Assembly: GCA_947372465.1 (NCBI GenBank)
Contig: CANBTT010000003.1
Coordinates: forward strand, 48,528 to 112,527
From: Burkholderiales bacterium
GTDB lineage: Bacteria; Pseudomonadota; Gammaproteobacteria; Burkholderiales; Burkholderiaceae_C
DNA length: 64,000 nucleotides
Direction of reading: 5' to 3'
Of the stretch, positions 17,650 to 25,569 are shown piece after piece. Under the pieces are notes generated by a model. It worked only from the letters and a program-made list of their open reading frames with translations, searched no databases and was not told where the DNA came from. A program made the position numbers and the translations under genes. Each line of letters opens with the position of its first letter. The first letter of the stretch is position 1.

Positions 17650-17931
17650 TCAGATCTTGTGTTGGTCGCTGTAAGGCAACATGGCTAGAAAACGAGCACG
17701 CTTGATAGCGGTGTTTAACTGGCGTTGAAAAATCGCACGAGTGCCTGTAAGGCGCGCTGGAATAATTTTCCCATTCTCGGCAATGAAGTCTCTCAATGTG
17801 TCGATGTCTTTGTAGTCAATCTCTTCAACACCTGTGACTGTGAAGCGGCAAAAGCGCTTGCGTTTAAAAAGCAAGGATTGCGTATTGCGCTTGGGACGCT
17901 TGTCTTTGTTAAATTTTTTAAATGTGGCCAT
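17650..17931 (-). CDS. rpsR: 30S ribosomal protein S18
   Basis: A 93-residue S18 with the conserved RKRFCRFT, then [18 protein letters not shown] and [12 protein letters not shown]18 pairs with S6 on the 30S platform, and rpsF lies two genes upstream in the same operon. The N-terminus [16 protein letters not shown] is somewhat extended and very basic. Confidence 0.98.
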   Translation of the reverse strand: MATFKKFNKDKRPKRNTQSLLFKRKRFCRFTVTGVEEIDYKDIDTLRDFIAENGKIIPARLTGTRAIFQRQLNTAIKRARFLAMLPYSDQHKI

Positions 17932-17943
17932 GATTCGGGCCTC

Positions 17944-18234
17944 CTATGAAATTTGATTAAATTGGGTCAAATGAAAAACAACGCTTCTTGAATTCCTGGG
18001 TGAAGCTAAAAAACCTTCAAACTCGCATTGGGTACCCAAAGGAAGTTTGATCATTTTTTCAGCCAACTCACCCAATGCTCTACCTCTAAGACTTGCCTTG
18101 ACTTGCCTGGTGACGCCATGCTCTTTTAGCTCAGACTCATGCTCTAAAAGGACATCTGCTGCGCTAAGGCCGGCTGGGGTATACCTAAGAGGTTCGATTT
18201 CAACCAACGAAGCAGTTAAAACCAGACGATTCAC
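17944..18234 (-). CDS. priB: Primosomal replication protein N (PriB)
   Basis: A 96-residue single OB-fold protein beginning MNRLVLTASLVEIEPLRYTP, typical of beta- and gammaproteobacterial PriB. PriB binds single-stranded DNA and helps PriA reload DnaB at stalled forks. Its position between rpsF and rpsR is the conserved arrangement and supports the call. It is 12 bases upstream of rpsR. Confidence 0.93.
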   Translation of the reverse strand: MNRLVLTASLVEIEPLRYTPAGLSAADVLLEHESELKEHGVTRQVKASLRGRALGELAEKMIKLPLGTQCEFEGFLASPRNSRSVVFHLTQFNQIS

Positions 18235-18254
18235 TCGGTGTCAGCGTCAATAGA

Positions 18255-18620
18255 TCAAGCTTGGAATTCGGCTTGTTGTGTCTTGCGTGCTTCTTCGCGT
18301 TCAACAGATTTCATCATTGAAGAAGGACCTGTTTCGGCTTTTTTCTTAAGCACGGTCAAATGACGCAAAACGGCATCGTTGAATTTAAAGGCATGCTCGA
18401 GTTCAGCAACAATTTCCTTAGAAGCCTCAATGTTGACACACAAGTAATGAGCTTTTGCAAGCTTGTTGATCATGTATGTTAATTGGCGTCTGCCCCAATC
18501 TTCGATTCGATGGATTGCACCGCCACCATTGGTGATGAGGCTTTTGTATCGCTCCATCATGGCAGGGACTTGCTCACTTTGATCCGGATGGATCATGAGT
18601 ATGATTTCATAATGACGCAT
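18255..18620 (-). CDS. rpsF: 30S ribosomal protein S6
   Basis: A 121-residue S6 starting [19 protein letters not shown], with the signature [16 protein letters not shown] near residue 45. The ATG at 18620 is preceded by AAGGAG; a GTG two codons earlier is unlikely. It is the first gene of its operon, about 300 bases downstream of the divergent surE gene. The C-terminal tail is charged and Glu-rich ([17 protein letters not shown]), as in relatives. Confidence 0.97.
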   Translation of the reverse strand: MRHYEIILMIHPDQSEQVPAMMERYKSLITNGGGAIHRIEDWGRRQLTYMINKLAKAHYLCVNIEASKEIVAELEHAFKFNDAVLRHLTVLKKKAETGPSSMMKSVEREEARKTQQAEFQA

Positions 18621-18924
18621 AAACACTCCTTGTGGTTGTAGCTACCCACGGCGTCTCATGTGTGGTGTAGCAAGGGAAAACCCAAGATTATAGCCCTCTT
18701 TCACCCTTAGGCGCAAAGCCACAAGGACAAGCAAACAACATTCGCAACGCAAGATCTGCTCTAAAATCGCAATAAAGAATACTTTTGAATTAATTGCAAC
18801 CCATTGTGTTTGCATCACCATGCTTGGGCGATCTTTGGTGCCAACGGCTCAAGCGCAATGACACCTCGCCACCCAATAAATTCGCTGGGCATACAATCAC
18901 TTGCATCCCATCCCCAACACCTCA
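18621..18924. other. Divergent intergenic region, rpsF / surE
   Basis: A spacer of about 300 bases without a convincing gene. A candidate minus-strand promoter for rpsF is TTGCAA (18794-18799) and TTTATT (18771-18776) with a 17-base spacing, which would leave a leader of about 140 bases, room for ribosomal-protein autoregulation. No obvious surE promoter or ribosome binding site stands out. Confidence 0.4.
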
Positions 18925-19710
18925 ATGAACATTCTTATCTCCAACGACGACGGCTACCGCGCTCCAGGCATCGTGGCTCTTTACGAAGCGTTTAAAAACC
19001 TCGGCCATGTTGAAGTCGTGGCTCCAGAACTTAACAACAGCGCCAAGTCCAACGCATTGACCCTCAACTCTCCTTTGTACGTCCAGCAAGGGGACACTGG
19101 TTTTAGATATGTGAATGGAACACCTGCAGATTGCGTTCACATCGCTTTGACGGGACTGCTCGACTTTCGTCCAGATTTGATCATCTCTGGCATCAACAAT
19201 GGCGCCAATATGGGCGACGACACCATTTACTCGGGCACAGTGGGTGCCGCCATGGAGGGGTATTTAATGGGCATCCCAGCTATCGCGTTTTCGCAGGTGG
19301 ACAAGGGCTGGGAGCACATTGATGATGCAGCTCGATTTGCCAGATCCTTTGTTGATTCATTGATGGCAAAAGGCTTGATTCTTCCTTCTGCGCCTGATCA
19401 CACCACCCAGGCACAACAACCTTGGCTGTTGAATGTGAACATCCCCAATGTGCCTTTGTCCGCTCAAAAAGGGATCAAAGTCTGTCGATTGGGAAGGCGC
19501 CACCCGGCAGAAAAAGTCATCACGCAAGTCAACCCTAGAGGCGAGACAATGTATTGGATAGGGGCTGCTGGGCCAGCCAAAGACGAATCGGAGGGAACAG
19601 ACTTTTATGCCACGCAGCAAGGATTCGCGTCTCTCACACCCATACAAATCGACATCACCGACTACAAAGCAATGGCCCCGTGGGCTGAAAATTTAGCCGT
19701 CTCTGTTTAA
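18925..19710 (+). CDS. surE: 5'/3'-nucleotidase SurE
   Basis: A 261-residue metal-dependent nucleoside monophosphate phosphatase and stationary-phase survival protein. The N-terminus [15 protein letters not shown] carries the D8-D9 metal ligands, and [20 protein letters not shown] holds further active-site residues. I start at the ATG at 18925 because it matches the family N-terminus exactly; a TTG 24 bases earlier is rejected. It is followed 9 bases later by pcm. Confidence 0.96.
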   Translation: MNILISNDDGYRAPGIVALYEAFKNLGHVEVVAPELNNSAKSNALTLNSPLYVQQGDTGFRYVNGTPADCVHIALTGLLDFRPDLIISGINNGANMGDDTIYSGTVGAAMEGYLMGIPAIAFSQVDKGWEHIDDAARFARSFVDSLMAKGLILPSAPDHTTQAQQPWLLNVNIPNVPLSAQKGIKVCRLGRRHPAEKVITQVNPRGETMYWIGAAGPAKDESEGTDFYATQQGFASLTPIQIDITDYKAMAPWAENLAVSV

Positions 19711-19719
19711 AATCAATTG

Positions 19720-20535
19720 ATGAAAAAAAGACCCGCTTTCCCAGCACGCATTGACTTTGGTCGTGACAACGCGCCGCCCGAGGTGCTCTTGTCTGCCACA
19801 AAAGTGATGACCCCTTCCAACCAAAGAGGGATGGACAAAACGCCTAAACCATTGGTCCCACAAAACAAGCCCAGCGGCTTGGGACTTGACTCAAAGGCCG
19901 TCAGGGAGAGAATGGTCGACAAGTTAATCGCTCAAGGCCTGGACGACGAGATGGTTCTCAAAGCACTAAGAGCTGTTGAAAGACACCGATTTGTAGACAC
20001 CGCCTTGGTCAATCAAGCCTATGAAGACACCAGCCTGCCGATTGGTCTAGGTCAAACCATCTCCAAGCCCAATGTCGTGGCTCGAATGATTTCTCTGCTT
20101 CGCCAAGGTCGCAACTTGTTGATCACAGGCAAATTGAACCGCGTCTTAGAAATCGGTACAGGGTGTGGCTACCAAGCCGCCCTTTTGGCCGAAGTGAGCA
20201 AAGAGGTCTACAGCATTGAGCGTCTCAAGGGACTTCATGAAAAGGCATTGAGCAACCTGGCTCAGTTGTCGCTTCAAAATGTGCATTTGATTTTTGGAGA
20301 CGGCATGCTCGGACATCCAAGCGCCGCCCCTTACTCAGGCATCATCTCAGCCGCAGGGGGAGACACGCTTCCTCAGGCTTGGATTGATCAATTGGATGTG
20401 GGGGGAAGGATCGTTGCCCCTTGGGCACAAGATGGATCCCAAAGTCTTTTGGTGATTGATAAAACCAACAAAGGTTTGGAGAGACAAATTCTCGAGCCCG
20501 TGCATTTTGTTCCTCTAAAATCTGGCATTGCATGA
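19720..20535 (+). CDS. pcm: Protein-L-isoaspartate O-methyltransferase
   Basis: A 271-residue SAM-dependent repair enzyme that methylates isoaspartyl residues in damaged proteins. The catalytic domain starts near residue 75, with LPIGLGQTISKPNVVARM and the SAM motif EIGTGCGYQAALLAE. About 60 N-terminal residues extend beyond the E. coli enzyme, as in many Burkholderiales. It sits between surE and nlpD, the conserved stationary-phase cluster. Confidence 0.95.
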   Translation: MKKRPAFPARIDFGRDNAPPEVLLSATKVMTPSNQRGMDKTPKPLVPQNKPSGLGLDSKAVRERMVDKLIAQGLDDEMVLKALRAVERHRFVDTALVNQAYEDTSLPIGLGQTISKPNVVARMISLLRQGRNLLITGKLNRVLEIGTGCGYQAALLAEVSKEVYSIERLKGLHEKALSNLAQLSLQNVHLIFGDGMLGHPSAAPYSGIISAAGGDTLPQAWIDQLDVGGRIVAPWAQDGSQSLLVIDKTNKGLERQILEPVHFVPLKSGIA

Positions 20536-20566
20536 TAAAAATAGCTTCCAAAAAACAAGGATCCGT

Positions 20567-21454
20567 ATGCTTCGCTTGAACAACACCTTTTACCCAGGCA
20601 TGCGCTCGGTACTGATTGCCAGTTTTGTTCTGATCTTGAATGCTTGCTCGACCATGCGTTCTTCGCCTGCCCCCGTAGAAGACAAAAAGGGCGTCAACAG
20701 CCAAGGCATATGGATGAGCGTGGGCATGGCAAAAATAGGTGCCTCCTCAGCGAGTGCATTGGGTGCAGAAAACGCTGGCAAACCGGGCTACTACACGGTC
20801 AAGCAAGGCGACACACTCATTCGCATTGGACTTGATCAAGGTCAAAACTGGCGCGATATTGTTAAATGGAACAACTTAGACAATCCCAACAACATTGAAG
20901 TCGGTCAAGTCCTTCGTGTTCAAGCGCCCAATTCAAATGCAAGCACAAATGCCAGCGCGACGGATAACAATGCCGTGCTTGTCCGCCCAGTTGCCAGCGC
21001 TTCGCAGCCAAGCAACGCCACCAGCACGCCAGCACCTGGACCCAATACCGCCCAAACGAACAAACCCCTGAGCAGTGAAACCGCCGATGAGATTGTCTTC
21101 TCTTGGCCAGCAAACGGCGCATTGAATGCGTATTTTGACGAAATCAAAAACAAAGGCATTGACATTGTCGGCAAAGCGGGAGAACCGGTTTTGGCCGCAG
21201 CAGATGGCAAAGTGGTTTACGCGGGCTCTGGACTCAGAGGATACGGCAATTTAATCATTCTTAAACACAACAACACCTATCTCAGTGCCTATGCCCACAA
21301 CCAAACTTTGCTGGTCAAAGAAGATCAAAGCATCAAGAGAGGCCAAAAAATAGCAGAAATGGGCAACACCGATTCAGATCAAGTCAAATTGCATTTCGAG
21401 GTGCGCAAACAAGGCAAGCCCATCGATCCGGTGAAGATGTTGCCCCCCAGATAA
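20567..21454 (+). CDS. nlpD: NlpD-like lipoprotein with LysM and degenerate M23 domain
   Basis: A 295-residue lipoprotein. The lipobox LNAC places the lipidated Cys at residue 27; a LysM domain (YTVKQGDTLIRIG) follows near residue 75, then a low-complexity Asn/Ala/Ser linker, then a C-terminal LytM/M23 domain. In that domain the first metal-binding His is Asn (KNKGIDIVG), which matches catalytically inactive NlpD-type activators of cell-wall amidases rather than active peptidases. The ATG at 20567 has AGGAT upstream; a TTG inside pcm is rejected. rpoS, usually next, is absent. Confidence 0.92.
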   Translation: MLRLNNTFYPGMRSVLIASFVLILNACSTMRSSPAPVEDKKGVNSQGIWMSVGMAKIGASSASALGAENAGKPGYYTVKQGDTLIRIGLDQGQNWRDIVKWNNLDNPNNIEVGQVLRVQAPNSNASTNASATDNNAVLVRPVASASQPSNATSTPAPGPNTAQTNKPLSSETADEIVFSWPANGALNAYFDEIKNKGIDIVGKAGEPVLAAADGKVVYAGSGLRGYGNLIILKHNNTYLSAYAHNQTLLVKEDQSIKRGQKIAEMGNTDSDQVKLHFEVRKQGKPIDPVKMLPPR

Positions 21455-21602
21455 TGCCGTATTTTTTATTAAAAGCGCCACTCAAGAAACCCCCTTGACC
21501 AGGCGTGTTCAAGCCAAACAAGCACCAACCTTTCACTTTTTCACTTACGAATTCAGGTCAAGTTACTCAGCCCCTTAGGTGAGTATTTGTTCCGCCTCCA
21601 CC

Positions 21603-23051
21603 ATGTCAAACGAATTGCACCCTCCCGTTTTTGAAGACAAATCCCTGTACATTGAATCCATGGATCTGGATGCAAAAGGGATCGGGCACAAGGAAGACGG
21701 TAAAGTGGTCTTTGTTGACGGCGCCCTTCCCTTTGAGCGCGTGCGTCCAAATGTGCACAGAAAAAAGAACAACTGGGAGATGGCCTCTTTGCAAGAGATC
21801 TACAAAGAGTCTTACTCCCGAGTCAAACCCTTTTGCCCACATGCAGGCTACCACACCGGCTCATGCGGGGGTTGTAAGATGCAGCACTTGGAGCCCAGTG
21901 CACAAATCGCGGTCAAGCAAAGAGCGCTAGAAGATCTTCTTGCACACATCGGACAAGTCAAGCCGCAAAATATTTCTCGCCCCATCGAAGGACCGGATTG
22001 GGGCTACCGCTTCCGAGCACGGTTATCGGTCAGAGATGTGAGAAAAAAGAACATGGTGCTCATTGGATTTCATGAGCGAAAGAGCCGCTATGTTGCAGAT
22101 ATGCAATCATGCCCTATTCTGCCCAAGCATGTCAGCGCATTACTCATGCCACTCAGGCAATTGATCGAATCGCTTGAAAGCAGAGAGCATTGTGCTCAAA
22201 TCGAATTGGCCTGTGGCGACCAAGTCACTGCCATGGTCTTGCGACACATGGTGCCATTGAATGAAAATGACCAGAGAAAACTCTTGGATTTTGGCAAGCA
22301 GCACTTGATCCAGTGGTGGCTTCAACCGCAAGGCATTGATAGCGTGCATTTGATGCCGGCGTCCTTGCCCGATTCACCCAAATATTACCCGGAGCAAGAA
22401 AAATCACTCTCCTACGCTTTGCCTGAATTTGGGGTTGTGATGCCCTACAGGCCAACCGACTTTACACAAGTCAACCCCTACATCAATCAAGTCTTGGTCA
22501 GCAAGGCAATCAAACTTCTCGACCCCCAAAAGACCGACACAGTCATTGATTGGTTTTGTGGCTTAGGTAACTTTACCCTGCCCTTGGCCACCAAGGCGGC
22601 AAAGGTGATCGGCATCGAAGGCAGTGAGCAATTGGTCCAAAGAGCCAAAGACAACTGCGAGTTGAATCAATCATCAAGCGCCATTGACGCCAATGGCCAG
22701 TGCGCCACAAAGGCCATCAATTTGTGCACAGTGACATTTTTAAGTCAAAATCTTTTTCAAATCACCCCAGAGCAACTCCTGGGCTTAGCGTCTGCTCAAA
22801 AATGGCTGATTGACCCACCCAGGGAGGGCGCTTTCGAGCTGGTCAAAGCCCTGGCGCATCTGATGCAAGACAAGGCCGCGAACTTTTCTGCACCAAGCCG
22901 AATTGTTTATGTCAGCTGCAACCCAGCAACATTGGCAAGAGATGCCAGTGTGTTGGTTCAAGGGGGCTATGAACTCAAAAGCGCAGGCATCATCAATATG
23001 TTTCCGCACACAGCGCATGTTGAAAGCATGGCTGTTTTTGATCTTCCATAA
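21603..23051 (+). CDS. rlmD: 23S rRNA (uracil-1939-C5)-methyltransferase RlmD
   Basis: A 482-residue protein with an N-terminal TRAM domain (about residues 10-65), an iron-sulfur cluster motif whose cysteines appear in KPFCPHAGYH and GSCGGCKMQHL, and a C-terminal SAM methyltransferase domain with DWFCGLGNFTLPLA and the catalytic region VYVSCNPATLARD. It methylates U1939 of 23S rRNA. Length and motif order also fit a close RumA paralogue. The ATG at 21603 is preferred to a GTG at 21579 although neither has a strong ribosome binding site. It follows nlpD by about 150 bases. Confidence 0.9.
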   Translation: MSNELHPPVFEDKSLYIESMDLDAKGIGHKEDGKVVFVDGALPFERVRPNVHRKKNNWEMASLQEIYKESYSRVKPFCPHAGYHTGSCGGCKMQHLEPSAQIAVKQRALEDLLAHIGQVKPQNISRPIEGPDWGYRFRARLSVRDVRKKNMVLIGFHERKSRYVADMQSCPILPKHVSALLMPLRQLIESLESREHCAQIELACGDQVTAMVLRHMVPLNENDQRKLLDFGKQHLIQWWLQPQGIDSVHLMPASLPDSPKYYPEQEKSLSYALPEFGVVMPYRPTDFTQVNPYINQVLVSKAIKLLDPQKTDTVIDWFCGLGNFTLPLATKAAKVIGIEGSEQLVQRAKDNCELNQSSSAIDANGQCATKAINLCTVTFLSQNLFQITPEQLLGLASAQKWLIDPPREGAFELVKALAHLMQDKAANFSAPSRIVYVSCNPATLARDASVLVQGGYELKSAGIINMFPHTAHVESMAVFDLP

Positions 23052-23082
23052 AAAAAGGACCCATTGTGAGATGGGTCCTTTG
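23051..23082. terminator. Bidirectional terminator between rlmD and the BI-1 gene
   Basis: AAAGGACCCAT (23054-23064) pairs with ATGGGTCCTTT (23071-23081) over a 6-base loop. The left flank is an A tract, giving seven T on the minus strand, so the stem ends the BI-1 transcript well and may also end rlmD. Confidence 0.85.
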
Positions 23083-23105
23083 GTCAAATGACTTGGTTTT
23101 TTAAG

Positions 23106-23798
23106 TTATTCTTTCTCACCACCAAAAATACCCAACAAAGCCAATAAACTTTGAAAGACATTGATGATATCCAAATACAAACTCAAGGTCGCACTGATGT
23201 AATTGGTCTCGCCGCCATCAATGATCTCTTTGATATCGTAGAGCATGTAAGCACTAAAAATTGCTATCGACAGCATTGAGATGGCCATCATGCCGGCGCT
23301 AGAGCCAACAAACACATTGATCAAACTCCCAACCATCAAAACGATTGCGCCCACATAAAGCCACTTGGCCATGCCACTCAAATCACGCTTGATGACTGTG
23401 GACAAGGAGGCCATCAAGAAAAACACCCCTGCAGTTCCCCCAAAGGCGGTCATGACAAGCTCGGTGCCATTTTTAAACCCCAAGACCATTGCAATCAAGC
23501 GCGACAGCATGATGCCCATAAAGAAAGTAAAGGCCAATAACACTGGCACTCCAGCGGCTGAATTTTTGGTGCGCTCAATGGCGTAAATAAAACCAAAAGC
23601 TCCCACTAGAAACACCACAAGCCCCAGTCCACCTGACAAGGCATAACTCAAACCCGTTGCAACGCCCAGCCAAGCGCCCAGGACGGTAGGTACCATGCTG
23701 ATGGCCAGGAGCCAATAGGTGTTCCTCAAAACACGATTTCTATCCACCATCGAGGTGTTTAAAAATTGATACTCAAGTGATTGCAGGTTGTCGTTCAT
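23106..23798 (-). CDS. Bax inhibitor-1 / YccA family membrane protein
   Basis: A 230-residue polytopic inner-membrane protein of the BI-1/YccA (UPF0005) family with about seven hydrophobic segments. The C-terminal ISMLSIAIFSAYMLYDIKEI includes the conserved Tyr-Asp pair characteristic of the family. E. coli YccA modulates the FtsH protease, and others act as proton-sensitive calcium leaks. GGGAG seven bases upstream supports the ATG at 23798. Confidence 0.9.
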   Translation of the reverse strand: MNDNLQSLEYQFLNTSMVDRNRVLRNTYWLLAISMVPTVLGAWLGVATGLSYALSGGLGLVVFLVGAFGFIYAIERTKNSAAGVPVLLAFTFFMGIMLSRLIAMVLGFKNGTELVMTAFGGTAGVFFLMASLSTVIKRDLSGMAKWLYVGAIVLMVGSLINVFVGSSAGMMAISMLSIAIFSAYMLYDIKEIIDGGETNYISATLSLYLDIINVFQSLLALLGIFGGEKE

Positions 23799-24010
23799 TT
23801 CGTCTCCCAAAAGTTACTACTAAGTAGATGGTGCAATTCTAGAGAATTTCAAGCCAAAATGTAAACTAAATGACGTCATTCCATGGCTTCGCTACTTTTC
23901 CCTCTTTTTGGACCAGGGTTTTAGGGTTTTATTCTATAAAAAAACTTTTAAAAGCCCCTTTGTTCCTCTATTACACTCAAATTGTCTAAAGTCTTGAGGC
24001 TTTAAACGCC

Positions 24011-24038
24011 AATACCCCTAAGAAAATTGGGTATTTTT
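24011..24038 (+). terminator. Terminator-like hairpin in the leader of the GlcG-like gene
   Basis: AATACCC (24011-24017) pairs with GGGTATT (24029-24035) and is followed by three T. It lies 33 bases upstream of the ATG at 24071, on the same strand, where an attenuator or the end of a short upstream transcript could sit. The stem is only 7 bp and AT-rich at one end. Confidence 0.4.
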
Positions 24039-24070
24039 AACCCGTTTACTTTTTACAAAGATCACGAAAA

Positions 24071-24478
24071 ATGAAAAACAAACACGTCCTAGAACTTGCC
24101 GATGTTAAAAAAATTGCTGCCGCAGCTGAGGCAGAAGCTATTAAAAACAACTGGGCGGTGAGCATTGCGATTGTCGATGATGGAGGCCATTTGCTTTGGT
24201 TACAAAGACTTGATGGCGCAGCACCCATGACTTCCCACATGGCGCCCGCAAAAGCGAACACAGCCGCTTTGGGACGCAGAGAATCTAAGGCCTATGAGGA
24301 GGTCATCAACGGCGGGCGCTTCTCTTTCCTAAGTGCACCAGACCTCAAAGGCTTGCTCGAGGGTGGGGTCCCCATTGTGTCCGAGGGCCAAGTCATTGGG
24401 GCGGTTGGCGTGAGCGGCGTTAAATCAAGCGATGATGCGTTGATTGCCAAAGCTGGCATTGCTGCGATTGGACTTTGA
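24071..24478 (+). CDS. GlcG/HbpS family protein (DUF336)
   Basis: A 135-residue protein of the GlcG/HbpS family with the typical SIAIVDDGGHLLWLQRLDGA and a C-terminal glycine-rich GAVGVSGVKSSDDALIAKAG. Relatives bind heme (HbpS) or occur in glycolate and propanediol operons. No signal peptide is present, so it is probably cytoplasmic. It stands alone with a 260-base upstream region, and its stop codon precedes a 20-base perfect palindrome. Confidence 0.88.
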   Translation: MKNKHVLELADVKKIAAAAEAEAIKNNWAVSIAIVDDGGHLLWLQRLDGAAPMTSHMAPAKANTAALGRRESKAYEEVINGGRFSFLSAPDLKGLLEGGVPIVSEGQVIGAVGVSGVKSSDDALIAKAGIAAIGL

Positions 24479-24486
24479 TCCACTGC

Positions 24487-24506
24487 GGGTTAAAAATTTT
24501 TAACCC
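24487..24506. terminator. Perfect AT-rich palindrome between convergent genes
   Basis: A 20-base perfect palindrome (GGGTTAAAAA followed by its reverse complement) lies 8 bases after the GlcG-like gene and 68 bases before the ppsR end. It may act as a two-way terminator, though it lacks a separate T tract, or as a protein binding site. Confidence 0.45.
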
Positions 24507-24573
24507 AACAATTTAAGAACAGGTGCTGACCTTTGGTACAAAAGCCATCGGTCAGAGCCTTTCTATCTCTGTC

Positions 24574-25395
24574 TTAGTAGGTCAAGGACTGGGGCCTGAT
24601 TTCTTGCAAAATGGTGGTCGCTATTTCCTCAATGCTTTTCGTGGTTGTAGACAGCCACCTGATGCCTTCGCGACGCATCATTGACTCTGCCTGGGCAACC
24701 TCCATGCGACAGTTGGCCAAGTCGGCGTATTTTGATTCAGGTCTTCTTTCGTGCCTGATTTCACTGAGGCGTTCTGGGTGGATGGTGAGTCCAAAAACCT
24801 TCGCGATGTGCGCCTTCAATGCAGGCGGCAACTGCTTGCGCTCAAAATCTTCCGGTATCAAGGGATAGTTGGCAGCCTTCAAGCCATGCTGCATGGCCAG
24901 ATAAAGGCTGGTGGGGGTTTTACCACTGCGGCTCACCCCAACCAAAATCACATCGGCCAAAGACAAATCTCGATTGAGTTGTCCATCATCGTGCGCCAGG
25001 CTGTAATTGATGGCCTCAATTCGGTCGTGGTATTGCTGGCTTTTGCTCACATCGGAAAATCTGCCCACTCGATGATGGGATTTGATCCCTAGCTCCTCCT
25101 CCAATGGGTTGACAAAGGTGCTGAACATGTCCAAAAGCATGCCCTGACAACTCTCCTTGATCACGCCCAGCACCTCCATGTCCACCAAGGTTGTGAAGAC
25201 GATGGGCTTTTGTCCTTCAATTTCTGCCGTGTGGTTGATTTGACGGACCGCTTGATGCGCCTTGTCGACCGTGTCAATAAAGGGCAAGCGCACATGTCTA
25301 GGCTTGAATTCAAATTGGGCCAAGATGGCGTTGCCAAAGGTTTCAGCCGTGATGCCAGTTCCGTCGGATATAAAAAACACACTTCGGTGGGTCAT
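24574..25395 (-). CDS. ppsR: PEP synthase regulatory protein PpsR (DUF299 kinase/phosphorylase)
   Basis: A 273-residue bifunctional regulator that uses ADP to phosphorylate and inactivate PEP synthase and phosphate to reactivate it. The P-loop GVSRSGKT is at residues 153-160, and the N-terminus VFFISDGTGITAET is typical. It is divergent from ppsA, its target, with about 175 bases between them, the usual arrangement in betaproteobacteria. Confidence 0.95.
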   Translation of the reverse strand: MTHRSVFFISDGTGITAETFGNAILAQFEFKPRHVRLPFIDTVDKAHQAVRQINHTAEIEGQKPIVFTTLVDMEVLGVIKESCQGMLLDMFSTFVNPLEEELGIKSHHRVGRFSDVSKSQQYHDRIEAINYSLAHDDGQLNRDLSLADVILVGVSRSGKTPTSLYLAMQHGLKAANYPLIPEDFERKQLPPALKAHIAKVFGLTIHPERLSEIRHERRPESKYADLANCRMEVAQAESMMRREGIRWLSTTTKSIEEIATTILQEIRPQSLTY

Positions 25396-25484
25396 CGTCC
25401 TCTTTCTAAAATAACTTGAAAATAAGATAGGCCATAAGCCCCTATATTGGCTTGGCTCGCCCTAAAATAAGGTCACATTATCCA

Positions 25485-25503
25485 GTGAAACCCTATATTT
25501 CAC
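25485..25503. promoter_or_regulatory. Dyad in the ppsA promoter/leader region
   Basis: GTGAAA (25485-25490) and TTTCAC (25498-25503) form a perfect 6-bp inverted repeat with a 7-base spacer. It lies 66 bases upstream of the ppsA ATG, in the divergent ppsR/ppsA space. The half-site resembles many regulators, so no factor is named. Confidence 0.4.
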
Positions 25504-25569
25504 CGATTTTGAGCTTCTGTTTTGAAGAAAAGCCGCCAAAAAATTGTATCTCTCAAGGAGTTTTCGAAC

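Noticed and set aside
18804..18995. A 63-codon plus-strand frame overlapping the surE start
   Set aside because: Histidine/proline-rich composition, no ribosome binding site and overlap with surE in another frame suggest chance.
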